Under the pieces are notes generated by a model that did no database searches, was not told where the DNA came from, and saw nothing but the letters and a program-made list of their open reading frames with translations. Made by a program: the position numbers and the translations under genes. 64,000 bases of DNA from Fructobacillus papyrifericola (GTDB lineage: Bacteria; Bacillota; Bacilli; Lactobacillales; Lactobacillaceae): contig NZ_JAAMFJ010000002.1 of NCBI RefSeq assembly GCF_018437235.1, positions 186,001 to 250,000 of the forward strand, read 5' to 3'. Below, piece after piece: positions 50,925-58,756 of this stretch (position 1 is the stretch's first letter; the number at the start of each line of letters is the position of its first letter).

Positions 50925-50953
50925 AGTTTATCAAGGCCAAGGTCAGCTGTCAA
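50925..50953 (-). promoter_or_regulatory. tRNA-Leu promoter
   Basis: Consensus TTGACA -35, 17-bp spacer, TAAACT -10 on the minus strand. Confidence 0.8.
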
Positions 50954-50955
50954 TA

Positions 50956-50972
50956 AAAAAGACGCTTTTTCT
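50956..50972 (-). terminator. Weak arsR terminator
   Basis: AAAAAG-CGT-CTTTTT followed by T; low stem stability. Confidence 0.4.
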
Positions 50973-50980
50973 TCCCTTTT

Positions 50981-51310
50981 TTATTCCTTTTCCCGCTTCA
51001 ACCAATCTTCGTGACTCTCATGGTTGACCACGTGCTCCACGTGCTTTTCCGCATTGGTCAAAAGATCAATAATGTGCGAGTCCGTGAGGTGGTAGTAGAC
51101 GGTCCGGCCGACTTTTTCAACGGCCACAACTTGTTCTTCACGAAGCTTTTGTAGCTGGTGGGAGACAGCGGACTGTTCCATTTGAAGGGCCTCAATCAGT
51201 TCGGAAACGGAATAGGGCTTCTCTTCTAAACGCATCAAGATCGCCAAACGCTTTTCGGAGGAAAGCAATTTGAAGATATGGCTTAGTTCACGTTGAATTT
51301 CTTCTTTCAT
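50981..51310 (-). CDS. ArsR/SmtB-family metal sensor, CzrA-like (Zn/Co)
   Basis: 109 aa. Winged helix SVSELIEALQMEQSAVSHQLQKLREE. The C-terminal helix has Asp77-x-His79-x10-His90-x2-His93, the alpha-5 zinc site of CzrA/SmtB sensors, and a further His-rich tail. It most likely derepresses a zinc exporter on metal binding; the CDF gene at 53725-54741 is the natural target. A perfect TATAAT lies exactly six bases before the ATG and no ribosome site is present, so the mRNA is probably leaderless. Confidence 0.92.
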   Translation of the reverse strand: MKEEIQRELSHIFKLLSSEKRLAILMRLEEKPYSVSELIEALQMEQSAVSHQLQKLREEQVVAVEKVGRTVYYHLTDSHIIDLLTNAEKHVEHVVNHESHEDWLKREKE

Positions 51311-51316
51311 ATAACT

Positions 51317-51325
51317 ATTATAGCA
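51317..51325 (-). promoter_or_regulatory. arsR promoter (extended -10, leaderless)
   Basis: TGCTATAAT with its last base seven positions before the A of the ATG, placing the transcript start at the start codon. Confidence 0.65.
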
Positions 51326-51359
51326 GGGAATTTTTATTTTCGATTCTTTTAAGCAAATA

Positions 51360-51390
51360 AAAAAGCAGCTGAATTTCTTCAGCTGCTTTT
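51360..51390 (-). terminator. mntH-uspA operon terminator
   Basis: AAAAGCAGCTGAA/TTCAGCTGCTTTT with T-run on the minus strand. Confidence 0.9.
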
Positions 51391-51397
51391 CCTACTC

Positions 51398-51859
51398 TTA
51401 GTTTTGAACGATCAAAACAGAGATCTTTGCGTTACGCGCGATGTATGAAGCTTGCGATCCGATTGAACCCCAGAAGCCTTCGCGTGAGTGAGCACCAACA
51501 ACGATCAAGTCGGCCTTCACTTGAGGGGCAATGTCTTCAACCAATGCTTCACCAGCCTTAACGCTGTCAGCAAAGACGGTTTCAACTTGGTTAACCCCTT
51601 GTTCCTCAGCATAAGCCTTGTACTTAGCCAAGTTTTCTTCGATTTCTGCACGCTTTTCCTTGATGACATCAAGGTGCAATGCAGAGATCGCTGACAAGTC
51701 ACCCATTTCCAAGATTGAGGCGATGATCAACTGTGCGTCGTCTTCGCGTGCTTGGTGAATAGCGTTTGCCAAAGCGTTGTATCCTTGTTCGGATTCGTCA
51801 ACGCCAACCAAAACAGTCTTGAACTGCTTAGGCGTAATGTTTAATTTCAATTCAGCCAT
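51398..51859 (-). CDS. Universal stress protein, UspA family
   Basis: 153 aa from the ATG at 51859, with GGAGG upstream (inside the end of mntH region); a longer reading lacks this. N-terminal KTVLVGVDESEQGYNAL and C-terminal DLIVVGAHSREGFWGSIGSQASYIARNAKISVLIV are the Usp fold ends. The nucleotide loop deviates from G-x2-G-x9-G-S/T, so ATP binding is uncertain. Follows mntH by 16 bases, a pairing common in lactobacilli. Confidence 0.9.
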   Translation of the reverse strand: MAELKLNITPKQFKTVLVGVDESEQGYNALANAIHQAREDDAQLIIASILEMGDLSAISALHLDVIKEKRAEIEENLAKYKAYAEEQGVNQVETVFADSVKAGEALVEDIAPQVKADLIVVGAHSREGFWGSIGSQASYIARNAKISVLIVQN

Positions 51860-51875
51860 GATAGCCTCCTTCTTC

Positions 51876-53258
51876 TTATCCAGCAAACATGTTCCATACA
51901 AGGAAGACGTTGATAGCAGTCAAAGCAACGAATGACAACCATCCAGCCCACTTAACCCAAGCTGAGTTAGCGTAAGGACCCATGATCTTCTTAGATGACG
52001 TGAAGTAAATCAATGGCGCCATTGAGAATGGCAAGGCGATTGACAAGAAGACCTGCGTTGATTCGATCAAGGCATCCATTTGTGCTTCGTTACCACCGTA
52101 AATAATGGCGATGATCAAAACCGGCGTGATGGCGATACCACGGGTAATCACACGACGGAGCCACATTGGAATACGGAAGTGCAAGAAACCTTCCATGATG
52201 ATTTCACCAGTCAAGGTTCCAGTGATGGTTGAGTTCTGACCAGAAGCCAAGAGGGCAACGGCGAACAAAGTTGACAAGACAGGAGAAGCGATGGCTCCAG
52301 CGATGTTCTTATCGTTCAAGGCATCGTACAATTGGTGGAATCCTGACAATTCTTGGGCGTGGCCGAAGAACAAAGCGGCACCAACAATCAACAACATTGA
52401 GTTGATGAAGAAGGCCAAAGTCAATTGGATGTTTGAATCCCAAGTCATCAAGCGAACGGCTTCCTTCAATTCTTCAGGATTGTCGTGGTTGACTTGACGA
52501 GTTTGTGAAATTGATGAGTGCAAGTAAAGGTTGTGCGGCATAACCGTGGCACCAATGATACCAGCAGTCAAGAACAATGGGTTGTCCAAACCTTCAGCAG
52601 CCTTCAATGACATAGTTTGTGGACGAGGTACGTAGTTACCAAGTACAGCAGCCCAGTCTGGCTTTGACAAGATTGTTAAGTAAACAAAGACAACCAAGAT
52701 GGTTACGATCAACGTCATAACGATTGCTTCGATCTTACGGAATCCAAACTTCATCAAGAGAAGCAGGATAATAACATCGAAGGCAGTCAAGAAGACCGTG
52801 ACCAGAAGTGGCCAACCGAACAGCAATGAAAGGGCAATGGCACCACCAACAACTTCGGCGATATCCGTTGCGATCAAGGCTAATTCGGTCATGATCCAAA
52901 GTGCGTAACGACCAAACTTGTTTGTACGGTTACCCGTTGCTTGGGCCAAATCTTCTTGCTTAACGATTCCAAGCTTACCAGCCATGTACTGCAAAAGCAT
53001 GGCAATCAATGATGAAATCAAAATGATTGAAAGCAACAAGTAGTGGTATCCAGCACCACCGGCGATTGACGTAACCCAGTTACCTGGATCCATATAACCA
53101 ACGGCAACCAAGGCCCCTGGTCCTGAGAATGCGAAGAGTCGACGCCAGAATGAGGCGTTCTTTGGCACTTCGATACTGCCGTTCACTTCTTCAAGTGACT
53201 TACCACCCGTGTGCTCAATCAATGAGCGGTGGCTCTTTTCGTTCATGGAATTGTCCAT
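51876..53258 (-). CDS. mntH: Manganese transporter MntH (Nramp family)
   Basis: 460 aa from the ATG at 53258 (AAAGGAGA upstream); an upstream ATG at 53294 has no ribosome site. Proton-coupled Mn2+/Fe2+ importer with eleven membrane segments. Metal-binding motifs DPGN in VGYMDPGNWVTS (TM1) and MPHNLYLHSS (TM6) are intact. In lactic acid bacteria high Mn2+ import replaces superoxide dismutase. A palindrome overlapping its promoter suggests MntR control. Confidence 0.96.
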   Translation of the reverse strand: MDNSMNEKSHRSLIEHTGGKSLEEVNGSIEVPKNASFWRRLFAFSGPGALVAVGYMDPGNWVTSIAGGAGYHYLLLSIILISSLIAMLLQYMAGKLGIVKQEDLAQATGNRTNKFGRYALWIMTELALIATDIAEVVGGAIALSLLFGWPLLVTVFLTAFDVIILLLLMKFGFRKIEAIVMTLIVTILVVFVYLTILSKPDWAAVLGNYVPRPQTMSLKAAEGLDNPLFLTAGIIGATVMPHNLYLHSSISQTRQVNHDNPEELKEAVRLMTWDSNIQLTLAFFINSMLLIVGAALFFGHAQELSGFHQLYDALNDKNIAGAIASPVLSTLFAVALLASGQNSTITGTLTGEIIMEGFLHFRIPMWLRRVITRGIAITPVLIIAIIYGGNEAQMDALIESTQVFLSIALPFSMAPLIYFTSSKKIMGPYANSAWVKWAGWLSFVALTAINVFLVWNMFAG

Positions 53259-53487
53259 AATTGTCTCCTTTGGATTTCTCCTCAGGAAGGCCATTGAAAA
53301 CGCTTCTAAAAAATGTTTAACAGCAAAAAAGACCGGAAGATCCCCTTGCCGTTGATAAAAGCATTCTAAAGTAGCTAGAAGGCTTGTTATTCATCTGTTT
53401 AAAATCGCTAAATAATTTTCATAAAGGATTTCATTCAACTTGGTTGTTGAAAGCTTATGAAAGCTACTTAACTCAATGACTTTTCCT
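53259..53487 (-). other. Long mntH 5' leader
   Basis: About 225 nt between the probable mntH start site and the gene. AT-rich, with local inverted repeats (for example TTCAAC/GTTGAA) but no recognised riboswitch motif; I do not see the yybP-ykoY manganese consensus. Confidence 0.4.
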
Positions 53488-53528
53488 AAGTCTAGACTTA
53501 ATATTACACGAGGAATAGCAGAGGTCAA
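53488..53528 (-). promoter_or_regulatory. mntH promoter with MntR-like operator
   Basis: Minus strand: TTGACC at 53523-53528 and TAATAT at 53502-53507, spaced about 15 bp, followed immediately by the perfect 14-bp palindrome TAAGTCTAGACTTA (53488-53501). Position over the start site fits a DtxR/MntR-type repressor. Confidence 0.55.
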
Positions 53529-53573
53529 GCGAAATTTTCGTAATTTTTTAAACAGCTTTGTCTAATATCTTTC

Positions 53574-53609
53574 AAAAAAGGCCTGGGATTAAGTCCCAGG
53601 CCCCTTTTA
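53574..53609 (-). terminator. Terminator of the CDF gene
   Basis: GGCCTGGGA-stem-TCCCAGGCC with TTTTTT on the minus strand, between the CDF gene and the mntH promoter. Confidence 0.88.
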
Positions 53610-53654
53610 TGATTTAATCTTAATTTAATTTTCTTTTGAAAACCAGTCCTTTAG

Positions 53655-53671
53655 ATAAGAATAATTCTTAT
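53655..53671. promoter_or_regulatory. Fur-family-like 7-1-7 inverted repeat
   Basis: ATAAGAAT-A-ATTCTTAT. The core TAAGAAT-A-ATTCTTA has the 7-1-7 form of Fur/PerR/Zur boxes. It lies downstream of the CDF stop and about 130 bp upstream of the mntH -35. Confidence 0.4.
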
Positions 53672-53724
53672 TTATATCGCTTTTTTAAAGAAATTAAAGG
53701 GAACTTCTTTTCAGAAAAACAATT

Positions 53725-54741
53725 CTAAATAACGTTACAGTTGGCTTCTTTTTGCTGTCCTTCAATCTGAATGGTCACGTGACTAATGCCAAAGTCGTCC
53801 TTCAATTCGTTTTCGATTTTGTTCAACAAGGAAAGTCCGTGATCTTTTTCAAGCGCTTCCTTTTGCAATGATAAGTGCACCGTCAGCGCCACCTCGGTCG
53901 TTGACAAAGGCCAGATGTGCAAGTCGTGAAGGCCAAAAACCCCCTCTTTTTCAAGCAAGTAATCGTAGATAGCATCCGCATCGACTTCGTCTGGCACCCC
54001 GTTAATGGCTAAGTTGACCGTTTCTTTCATGACCGGCCAAGCCGTTACTAAGATAATCAGACCAATCAAGAGCGAAACGATTGGATCAATCAACTGCCAG
54101 CCCGTCATTTTAATCAGCCAACCGGCCAAAATCACACCAATCGACACGCCGGCGTCCGACAGTAGGTGGATGTAGGCCGTCTTGGCGTTCAAGTCCTGGT
54201 CATGGCCGCCGTGGCTGTGTCCGTGTTCATCCGGCACCCCGGAAGCCTTGAAGAGCATGGCCGTTGACACGTTCACCACGATTCCGATGGCCGCCACAAT
54301 GGTAATCATAATCCCATTTGTGTGAATGTTTCCGGGATTCAGCAAGTCGCCCATTCCCTCAACAAAGATTGTCCCCACCGCAAACAAAAGCAAGACGGTG
54401 TTAAAGATTGATGCCAGAATGGAAACGTTGTGCCAACCGTAGGTTTTACTGCGGGTGGCCTTAATTCCGAAGACCAAAACGGCCAACCAGGCAATGACCA
54501 GGGCCAAAACATCCGATAAATTGTGAAAGGCGTCGGCGAAAAGAGCCGTCGAGTGCGCAAGTTTAGCGAAGACCAATTCAGACAAAACGAAAATCAAGTT
54601 CAACGAAATCCCGATTAAATAGGGCTTTTGGGATGGCTGGGCGGATTTCCCAGCATGATGGTGCCCGTGATTTTCCTGTTGGTGAACCGGTTCTTCTTGC
54701 AAGTGACCATGCAGCTGCTGGTCCCCTTGATTCATTGACAT
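53725..54741 (-). CDS. Cation diffusion facilitator (CzcD-like) Zn/Co/Cd exporter
   Basis: 338 aa. His-rich N-terminus (residues 11-30 with HGH and HGHHH), six membrane segments, the metal sites HSTALFADAFHNLSDV (TM2; HxxxD) and HLLSDAGVS (TM5), a His-rich loop EHGHSHGGHDQD, and a cytoplasmic C-terminal domain with LHDLHIWPLS. Exports zinc or cobalt in exchange for protons. GGAGG site. Likely regulated by the CzrA-like sensor nearby. Confidence 0.93.
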   Translation of the reverse strand: MSMNQGDQQLHGHLQEEPVHQQENHGHHHAGKSAQPSQKPYLIGISLNLIFVLSELVFAKLAHSTALFADAFHNLSDVLALVIAWLAVLVFGIKATRSKTYGWHNVSILASIFNTVLLLFAVGTIFVEGMGDLLNPGNIHTNGIMITIVAAIGIVVNVSTAMLFKASGVPDEHGHSHGGHDQDLNAKTAYIHLLSDAGVSIGVILAGWLIKMTGWQLIDPIVSLLIGLIILVTAWPVMKETVNLAINGVPDEVDADAIYDYLLEKEGVFGLHDLHIWPLSTTEVALTVHLSLQKEALEKDHGLSLLNKIENELKDDFGISHVTIQIEGQQKEANCNVI

Positions 54742-54780
54742 AAATACTTCCTCCTTTTTGTATCATACCGTTTTTTCCAA

Positions 54781-54800
54781 TAAAAAAAAGCCTTTCGGCT
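54781..54800 (-). terminator. Terminator of the sirtuin gene
   Basis: AAGCC-GAAA-GGCTT then eight T; the stem starts inside the stop codon region. Confidence 0.75.
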
Positions 54801-55510
54801 TAGTTTTTTAATTCGGTAAAAAATTGACTGGCGTCCCCAATCACCTGTTGCACCCCGGCCATGGCTGGCAAGGGCGTCAAATTAACGGCGTATATTAGGC
54901 AATCTCTTTTGGCATAATTCAGCAGGCCAGCAAAGGGATAGACTTTAAAAGAGGTGCCAACGAGACAGATTAAATCGGCCGCCTTCACCCAATCGACCGC
55001 CTCTTCCACCCGGAAGGGCACTTCACCATAGAAGGTGATTCGCGGACGAATTAAAGCCCCATCTTCTCGGTAAAGCGACTGCTGATAAGCTGGCAAAGTC
55101 GCCTTTTGTCCATCCTTTGGGCTGTACAGGTCGTAGAGGGAGCCGTGAAAACGAATCAACTCCTGGTCGGACAAACCGGCTTGTACGTCCAAATCATCAA
55201 TGTTTTGGGTAATGACCTTGGCCCGGTTTTCTTTGACAAAGGCCGCCATTTTTTCATGGATGACGTTTGGCTTAGCTTGCGGAAAATAAAGGTTTTCCTG
55301 CATAAAGGCGTACTGGATTTCTGGAATCTGCTCAAAGGCCTGATCGGAGAGCAAATACTCTGGTGCATAAGCCAGGTTTTGATAGACCCCGTTTTTGGAT
55401 CGGTAATCGGGTATGCCAGAGGCAGTCGAGACCCCAGCGCCAGTCAAAAAGACGATCGATTTCGCCCGGTCAAAGTCCTCTTGAATCTGCTTGCTTACCA
55501 TGTGCTTCAT
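54800..55510 (-). CDS. Sir2-family NAD-dependent deacylase lacking the zinc ribbon
   Basis: 236 aa from the ATG at 55510, six bases after GGAGG. NAD motif FLTGAGVSTASGIPDYRS, TQNIDDL, and catalytic His in RFHGSLYDLY. The zinc-binding C-x2-C pairs expected after LYDLY are gone: YSPKDGQ and YREDGALIRP occupy those places. Otherwise a complete sirtuin core (FYGEVPF, GTSFKVYPFAGL). May deacetylate or deacylate lysines without zinc. Confidence 0.9.
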   Translation of the reverse strand: MKHMVSKQIQEDFDRAKSIVFLTGAGVSTASGIPDYRSKNGVYQNLAYAPEYLLSDQAFEQIPEIQYAFMQENLYFPQAKPNVIHEKMAAFVKENRAKVITQNIDDLDVQAGLSDQELIRFHGSLYDLYSPKDGQKATLPAYQQSLYREDGALIRPRITFYGEVPFRVEEAVDWVKAADLICLVGTSFKVYPFAGLLNYAKRDCLIYAVNLTPLPAMAGVQQVIGDASQFFTELKN

Positions 55511-55534
55511 CACTTACCTCCAGTCAAAAAAGAA

Positions 55535-56506
55535 TTAGCGACGCAAAATGTAGGGCAAGGCCAACTTTTCAAGCAATTCCCTCACAGAAAGGGCGTAAAG
55601 TTCCGTAAAGAACTTTGGTCGGTCCGCCGGATTTGTAGGCGGTGCAATCACAAAGGTGTTTTGCTGATCCTGCTTTCCAAGGCCAACGTAGGCCTTTTCC
55701 TTTGAGGCAAAGTCGGTCATTTCAGAATGGAAGATTTCAAAGAGATTCTTAACGGGACCGTTTAATTGTCGTTCGGACAAAACCGGTGCCAAGGTCACGT
55801 ACTGCTTAGCATTGACCGTTGGCAGGTCGACTTCTTCAAGCAGTTCGTCGAGTCCGGCAAAGACGCGGACAATCGTCTTTCGAATGTTGCGCGATTCTTT
55901 TAAGTCCGCTTCGACAATGATATCCGAGAGGGCCTTGGCAGCCGCACTGGCCTTTGGGTAGAGGGCGTGGTAGCGTTCATCTGCCTGCTTGGCCTCGTCC
56001 TTCAACCCGTTTTCTTTGGCAACGGCGTTAAAAATTTGCGCATCCACCAAGGAGAGCAGGCGGAACAGGTGTTGTCCATCGATTGCGTCCTCTTCAGCCG
56101 TCAACTCATCTTCAATCCCTGCTTGAAAGGCCTTAGCAGTGTCCTTTGTTAAGAAGCCCTGCTTGGCCATTTCACGAAAGGTAATGCCATGCATGACCAT
56201 CTTGTGCAAACGACTGGCAATCGTGACCAGTTGCTGGTCCAGTTCCTCATCTTCAAAGGTTAGTCCAAAGAAGATCTGCGGAACGATGCCGTTCAAAGAC
56301 AAGAGTAGCTGGAGCAGTTCGTTTCCGATTAAAAAGTCGGCTTCGGTCTGATCAGGAATTTCAATCAACAAACGATCCGCCAAAAAGGACTGCTTACTTT
56401 GGTCCATTCGCAAGCGACCGCTTTCTTCCTCACCCGTTCGCACCATCACGGTTCCGGGATAGGTCTGGTTAACTTGTTCTAATAGTGCATTCAATTTAGG
56501 CGTCAT
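55535..56506 (-). CDS. Conserved protein of unknown function (possibly IpaB/EvcA-labelled family)
   Basis: 323 aa, no membrane segment, acidic and helix-rich. MTPKLNALLEQVNQTYPGTVMV at the start and TVNAKQYVTLAPVLSERQLNG late. I recall similar proteins in lactobacilli carrying the uninformative label IpaB/EvcA family, with low confidence. It overlaps the HMG-CoA reductase gene by 11 bases, so it is produced with it; a link to the mevalonate pathway is only contextual. Confidence 0.7.
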   Translation of the reverse strand: MTPKLNALLEQVNQTYPGTVMVRTGEEESGRLRMDQSKQSFLADRLLIEIPDQTEADFLIGNELLQLLLSLNGIVPQIFFGLTFEDEELDQQLVTIASRLHKMVMHGITFREMAKQGFLTKDTAKAFQAGIEDELTAEEDAIDGQHLFRLLSLVDAQIFNAVAKENGLKDEAKQADERYHALYPKASAAAKALSDIIVEADLKESRNIRKTIVRVFAGLDELLEEVDLPTVNAKQYVTLAPVLSERQLNGPVKNLFEIFHSEMTDFASKEKAYVGLGKQDQQNTFVIAPPTNPADRPKFFTELYALSVRELLEKLALPYILRR

Positions 56507-57725
56507 GACTACGTAGTTCTCCTAAGATTTTTTCTGCTTCGTGTTGGTCAATCCGGTTTTTCTTTGAAAGTTGCTCGGCAACAAGGACGATTTCCCCCGC
56601 CACTGCCCCAGCTTGGATGGCCAGGGTACGGGCCTGCATCCGCATGTGTCCAGCCTGAATACCCGGGCCAGCAACGGCCTTTAAGGCAGCTAGGTTATTC
56701 GCTAGGCCGGTGGCCAGGACGACTTTTTTCAGCGTGTCCAGATCGGGATTCCCCAGCAATTCGAGGTTTCTTTGGGCCATTGGCAAAGCCGCGATCGCCC
56801 CACCCAGTAGGCCGATGTTTAAGGGCATGGTCAAGCGGCCAAGCAGCTGTTTGCGGTCGGCACTGAGTCGCCATTCAGACAGGGACTGGTAACGGCCAGT
56901 TCGGGCTGCGTAGGCATGGCCAGCGGCCTCAACGGCCCGGTAATCGTTTCCAGTTGCCAGGACAACGGCCGATAGTCCGTTAAAGATCCCCTTGTTTTCC
57001 GTCACGGCCCGATCAGCATCAACTTTGCCAAAGTCGGACAGCGCCACAATCTTTTCTGCAGCCCGCAAACCGCCCAAGGCTTCGATAGGTACGCCCGCTT
57101 CCACGGAGACGAGGGCATCTTGGCCACTGTTAGTCAAAATGGCGCCCACAATGAAGGGCGCAAAGTCTTCCAATTCCTTCTTCAGCGCCTCTAGAATGGT
57201 GTTGACCGCATTCGCCCCCATTGCCAAACCCGTTTGAACGGTAATGGCCAGCTTGCTGTGCCGATCATCGAGCACTTCGAAAGCCAGCGCCTTCAAGCCG
57301 TCACCACGGGCCGCCATGCTGGGCTTAGCCTGCTTGGCAACTTCAATAAGCCGCTCTTCCTTATCCTTAATAAATGTCGCTAGCACCGCTTGGTCGACAT
57401 CCAAAAAAAGAATTTCGCCCCCTAACAGCGCTTGGCTTTTTCCCTTTCCTTGAAAGCCGTCAGCCAGTCCGACTAAGCGAGCACCGTTGCTAGCAGCCGC
57501 CACCACGGAGGGCTCTTCAGTGACCATTGGCACCGAAAAAGACTGGCCATCCAAAATCAAACTAGGCAAAACCCCTTCCGGCAACTTGAAATCGGCAATG
57601 TAATTTTCAATCAGTTCCGGCATTTCAGTAGACTGCCGTTCTTGATAAAAGGTCTGCAATGACGCTTTCAAGGCTAAACGGTCCAAGCGTCCTGCCGGCG
57701 TCTCCTGGTAAAATTTCTTTGTCAT
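56496..57725 (-). CDS. mvaA: Hydroxymethylglutaryl-CoA reductase, class II
   Basis: 409-aa enzyme making mevalonate for isoprenoids. TEEPSVVAAASNGA with catalytic Glu, VQTGLAMGANAVNT nucleotide-binding segment, TENKGIFNG with catalytic Lys, and an AGHMRMQARTLAIQAG C-terminal block with the catalytic His. Typical class II length. Starts inside the ppx stop (four-base overlap). Confidence 0.96.
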   Translation of the reverse strand: MTKKFYQETPAGRLDRLALKASLQTFYQERQSTEMPELIENYIADFKLPEGVLPSLILDGQSFSVPMVTEEPSVVAAASNGARLVGLADGFQGKGKSQALLGGEILFLDVDQAVLATFIKDKEERLIEVAKQAKPSMAARGDGLKALAFEVLDDRHSKLAITVQTGLAMGANAVNTILEALKKELEDFAPFIVGAILTNSGQDALVSVEAGVPIEALGGLRAAEKIVALSDFGKVDADRAVTENKGIFNGLSAVVLATGNDYRAVEAAGHAYAARTGRYQSLSEWRLSADRKQLLGRLTMPLNIGLLGGAIAALPMAQRNLELLGNPDLDTLKKVVLATGLANNLAALKAVAGPGIQAGHMRMQARTLAIQAGAVAGEIVLVAEQLSKKNRIDQHEAEKILGELRSHDA

Positions 57726-58666
57726 GAACGCTTAAATTCCTCTTGAATCAATTCAAAAATAAGCCCCTCACGAACACCTGATTCGGAAAAAATCACCCTC
57801 GGTGACTGCAGCGCTCGAACCAAGTTCAAGACGGGTAAGAGACCAGAAATAATGATGTCGGCCCGGTTCTTTTCAAGACCGGCCAAATGTTCCCGCTCCT
57901 GACGGTCCATCTGGGCAATTTCAGAAAAGATTTGTTCAACCCGAGAAGAGGATAAAAAGAGACCGTGTAGTGTCTTTTGCCCCTGCTTTGTCCAGCCCTT
58001 CTTTTCTGCCATCTTAGCAAGCGAGCGGTTGGCGCCCCCCAATAAAATAACGGGTTGTTCCTGATTGTTTGCGATAAAGGGTAACTGCTCGTAAGCTTCG
58101 GTAATCTGTTGACAGGCCCCCTCGATATCTTTTTTCTGGACTTTATCAGCCAAACCGTACTTTTCAGACAGGTTGACTGCGCCAAAGGGCAAGGAAACTT
58201 CGGCTTCTGCCTGCTTGTTCTTGTAGGGAATAAGTTCGACGGAAGCCCCGCCCGTATCCAAAATCACGGCCGATTGCACGCTCGGCAAAGAAGAAAGCAC
58301 GCCCAAAAAATCATAGTGGGCTTCTTCTTCACCGGTCAAAACGCGAAGCTTTACGCCCACGGTCTCTTGAACCCGCTTTAAAAAGTCCGCCTGGTTCTTG
58401 GCCGTTCGTACCGCAGCGGTTGTGATTCCGTAAATAGCATCCACGGAATACGGACGGATTCGTCCCATATAATCTTTCAAAACAGCCAGCGTTTTTTCAA
58501 TCTGCTCCTCTTGCAAGAGCAGGGAATCGCCCATCCCTTTTGAAAGTCGGGTGTCTTCCTTCACCCGGTAAAGTTCCCGGTACGAGCCGTCGCTCTTCAG
58601 TTTTTCAACGACTAGGCGAGCCGAATTGCTGCCCAAATCAATGATTGCAATTGTCTTTTCACGCAT
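57722..58666 (-). CDS. Exopolyphosphatase / Ppx-GppA family phosphatase
   Basis: 314 aa from the ATG at 58666 (TGAGG upstream; an ATG at 58678 is the alternative). Actin-like ASKHA fold: IAIIDLGSNSARLVV (phosphate 1), LTGEEEAHYDFLGV, AVILDTGGASVEL (phosphate 2), PFGAVNLSEKY and VILLGGANRSLAKM. Degrades polyphosphate or pppGpp. Coupled to mvaA by overlap. Confidence 0.92.
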   Translation of the reverse strand: MREKTIAIIDLGSNSARLVVEKLKSDGSYRELYRVKEDTRLSKGMGDSLLLQEEQIEKTLAVLKDYMGRIRPYSVDAIYGITTAAVRTAKNQADFLKRVQETVGVKLRVLTGEEEAHYDFLGVLSSLPSVQSAVILDTGGASVELIPYKNKQAEAEVSLPFGAVNLSEKYGLADKVQKKDIEGACQQITEAYEQLPFIANNQEQPVILLGGANRSLAKMAEKKGWTKQGQKTLHGLFLSSSRVEQIFSEIAQMDRQEREHLAGLEKNRADIIISGLLPVLNLVRALQSPRVIFSESGVREGLIFELIQEEFKRS

Positions 58667-58694
58667 GGGATGCCTCATTTAGGGATTATGGTCC

Positions 58695-58703
58695 AGTATA
58701 ACA
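58695..58703 (-). promoter_or_regulatory. ppx-mvaA operon promoter
   Basis: TGTTATACT extended -10 on the minus strand, about 30 bases before the start codon. Confidence 0.55.
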
Positions 58704-58720
58704 TGGAATCAGGGGCAAAT

Positions 58721-58754
58721 AAAAAAGCATTGAACCGCAGTCCAATGCTTTTTT
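58721..58754 (-). terminator. Terminator of the LCP gene
   Basis: AAAAGCATTG/CAATGCTTTT stem, 10-base loop, T-run on the minus strand. Confidence 0.88.
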
Positions 58755-58756
58755 CA

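Noticed and set aside
53259-53487. yybP-ykoY manganese riboswitch in the mntH leader
   Set aside because: I could not find the conserved loop sequences; the leader is listed only as a long untranslated region.
55106-55705. Plus-strand frame of 199 codons opposite the sirtuin and unknown genes
   Set aside because: It is antisense to two well-supported genes, has no ribosome site and crosses their junction.
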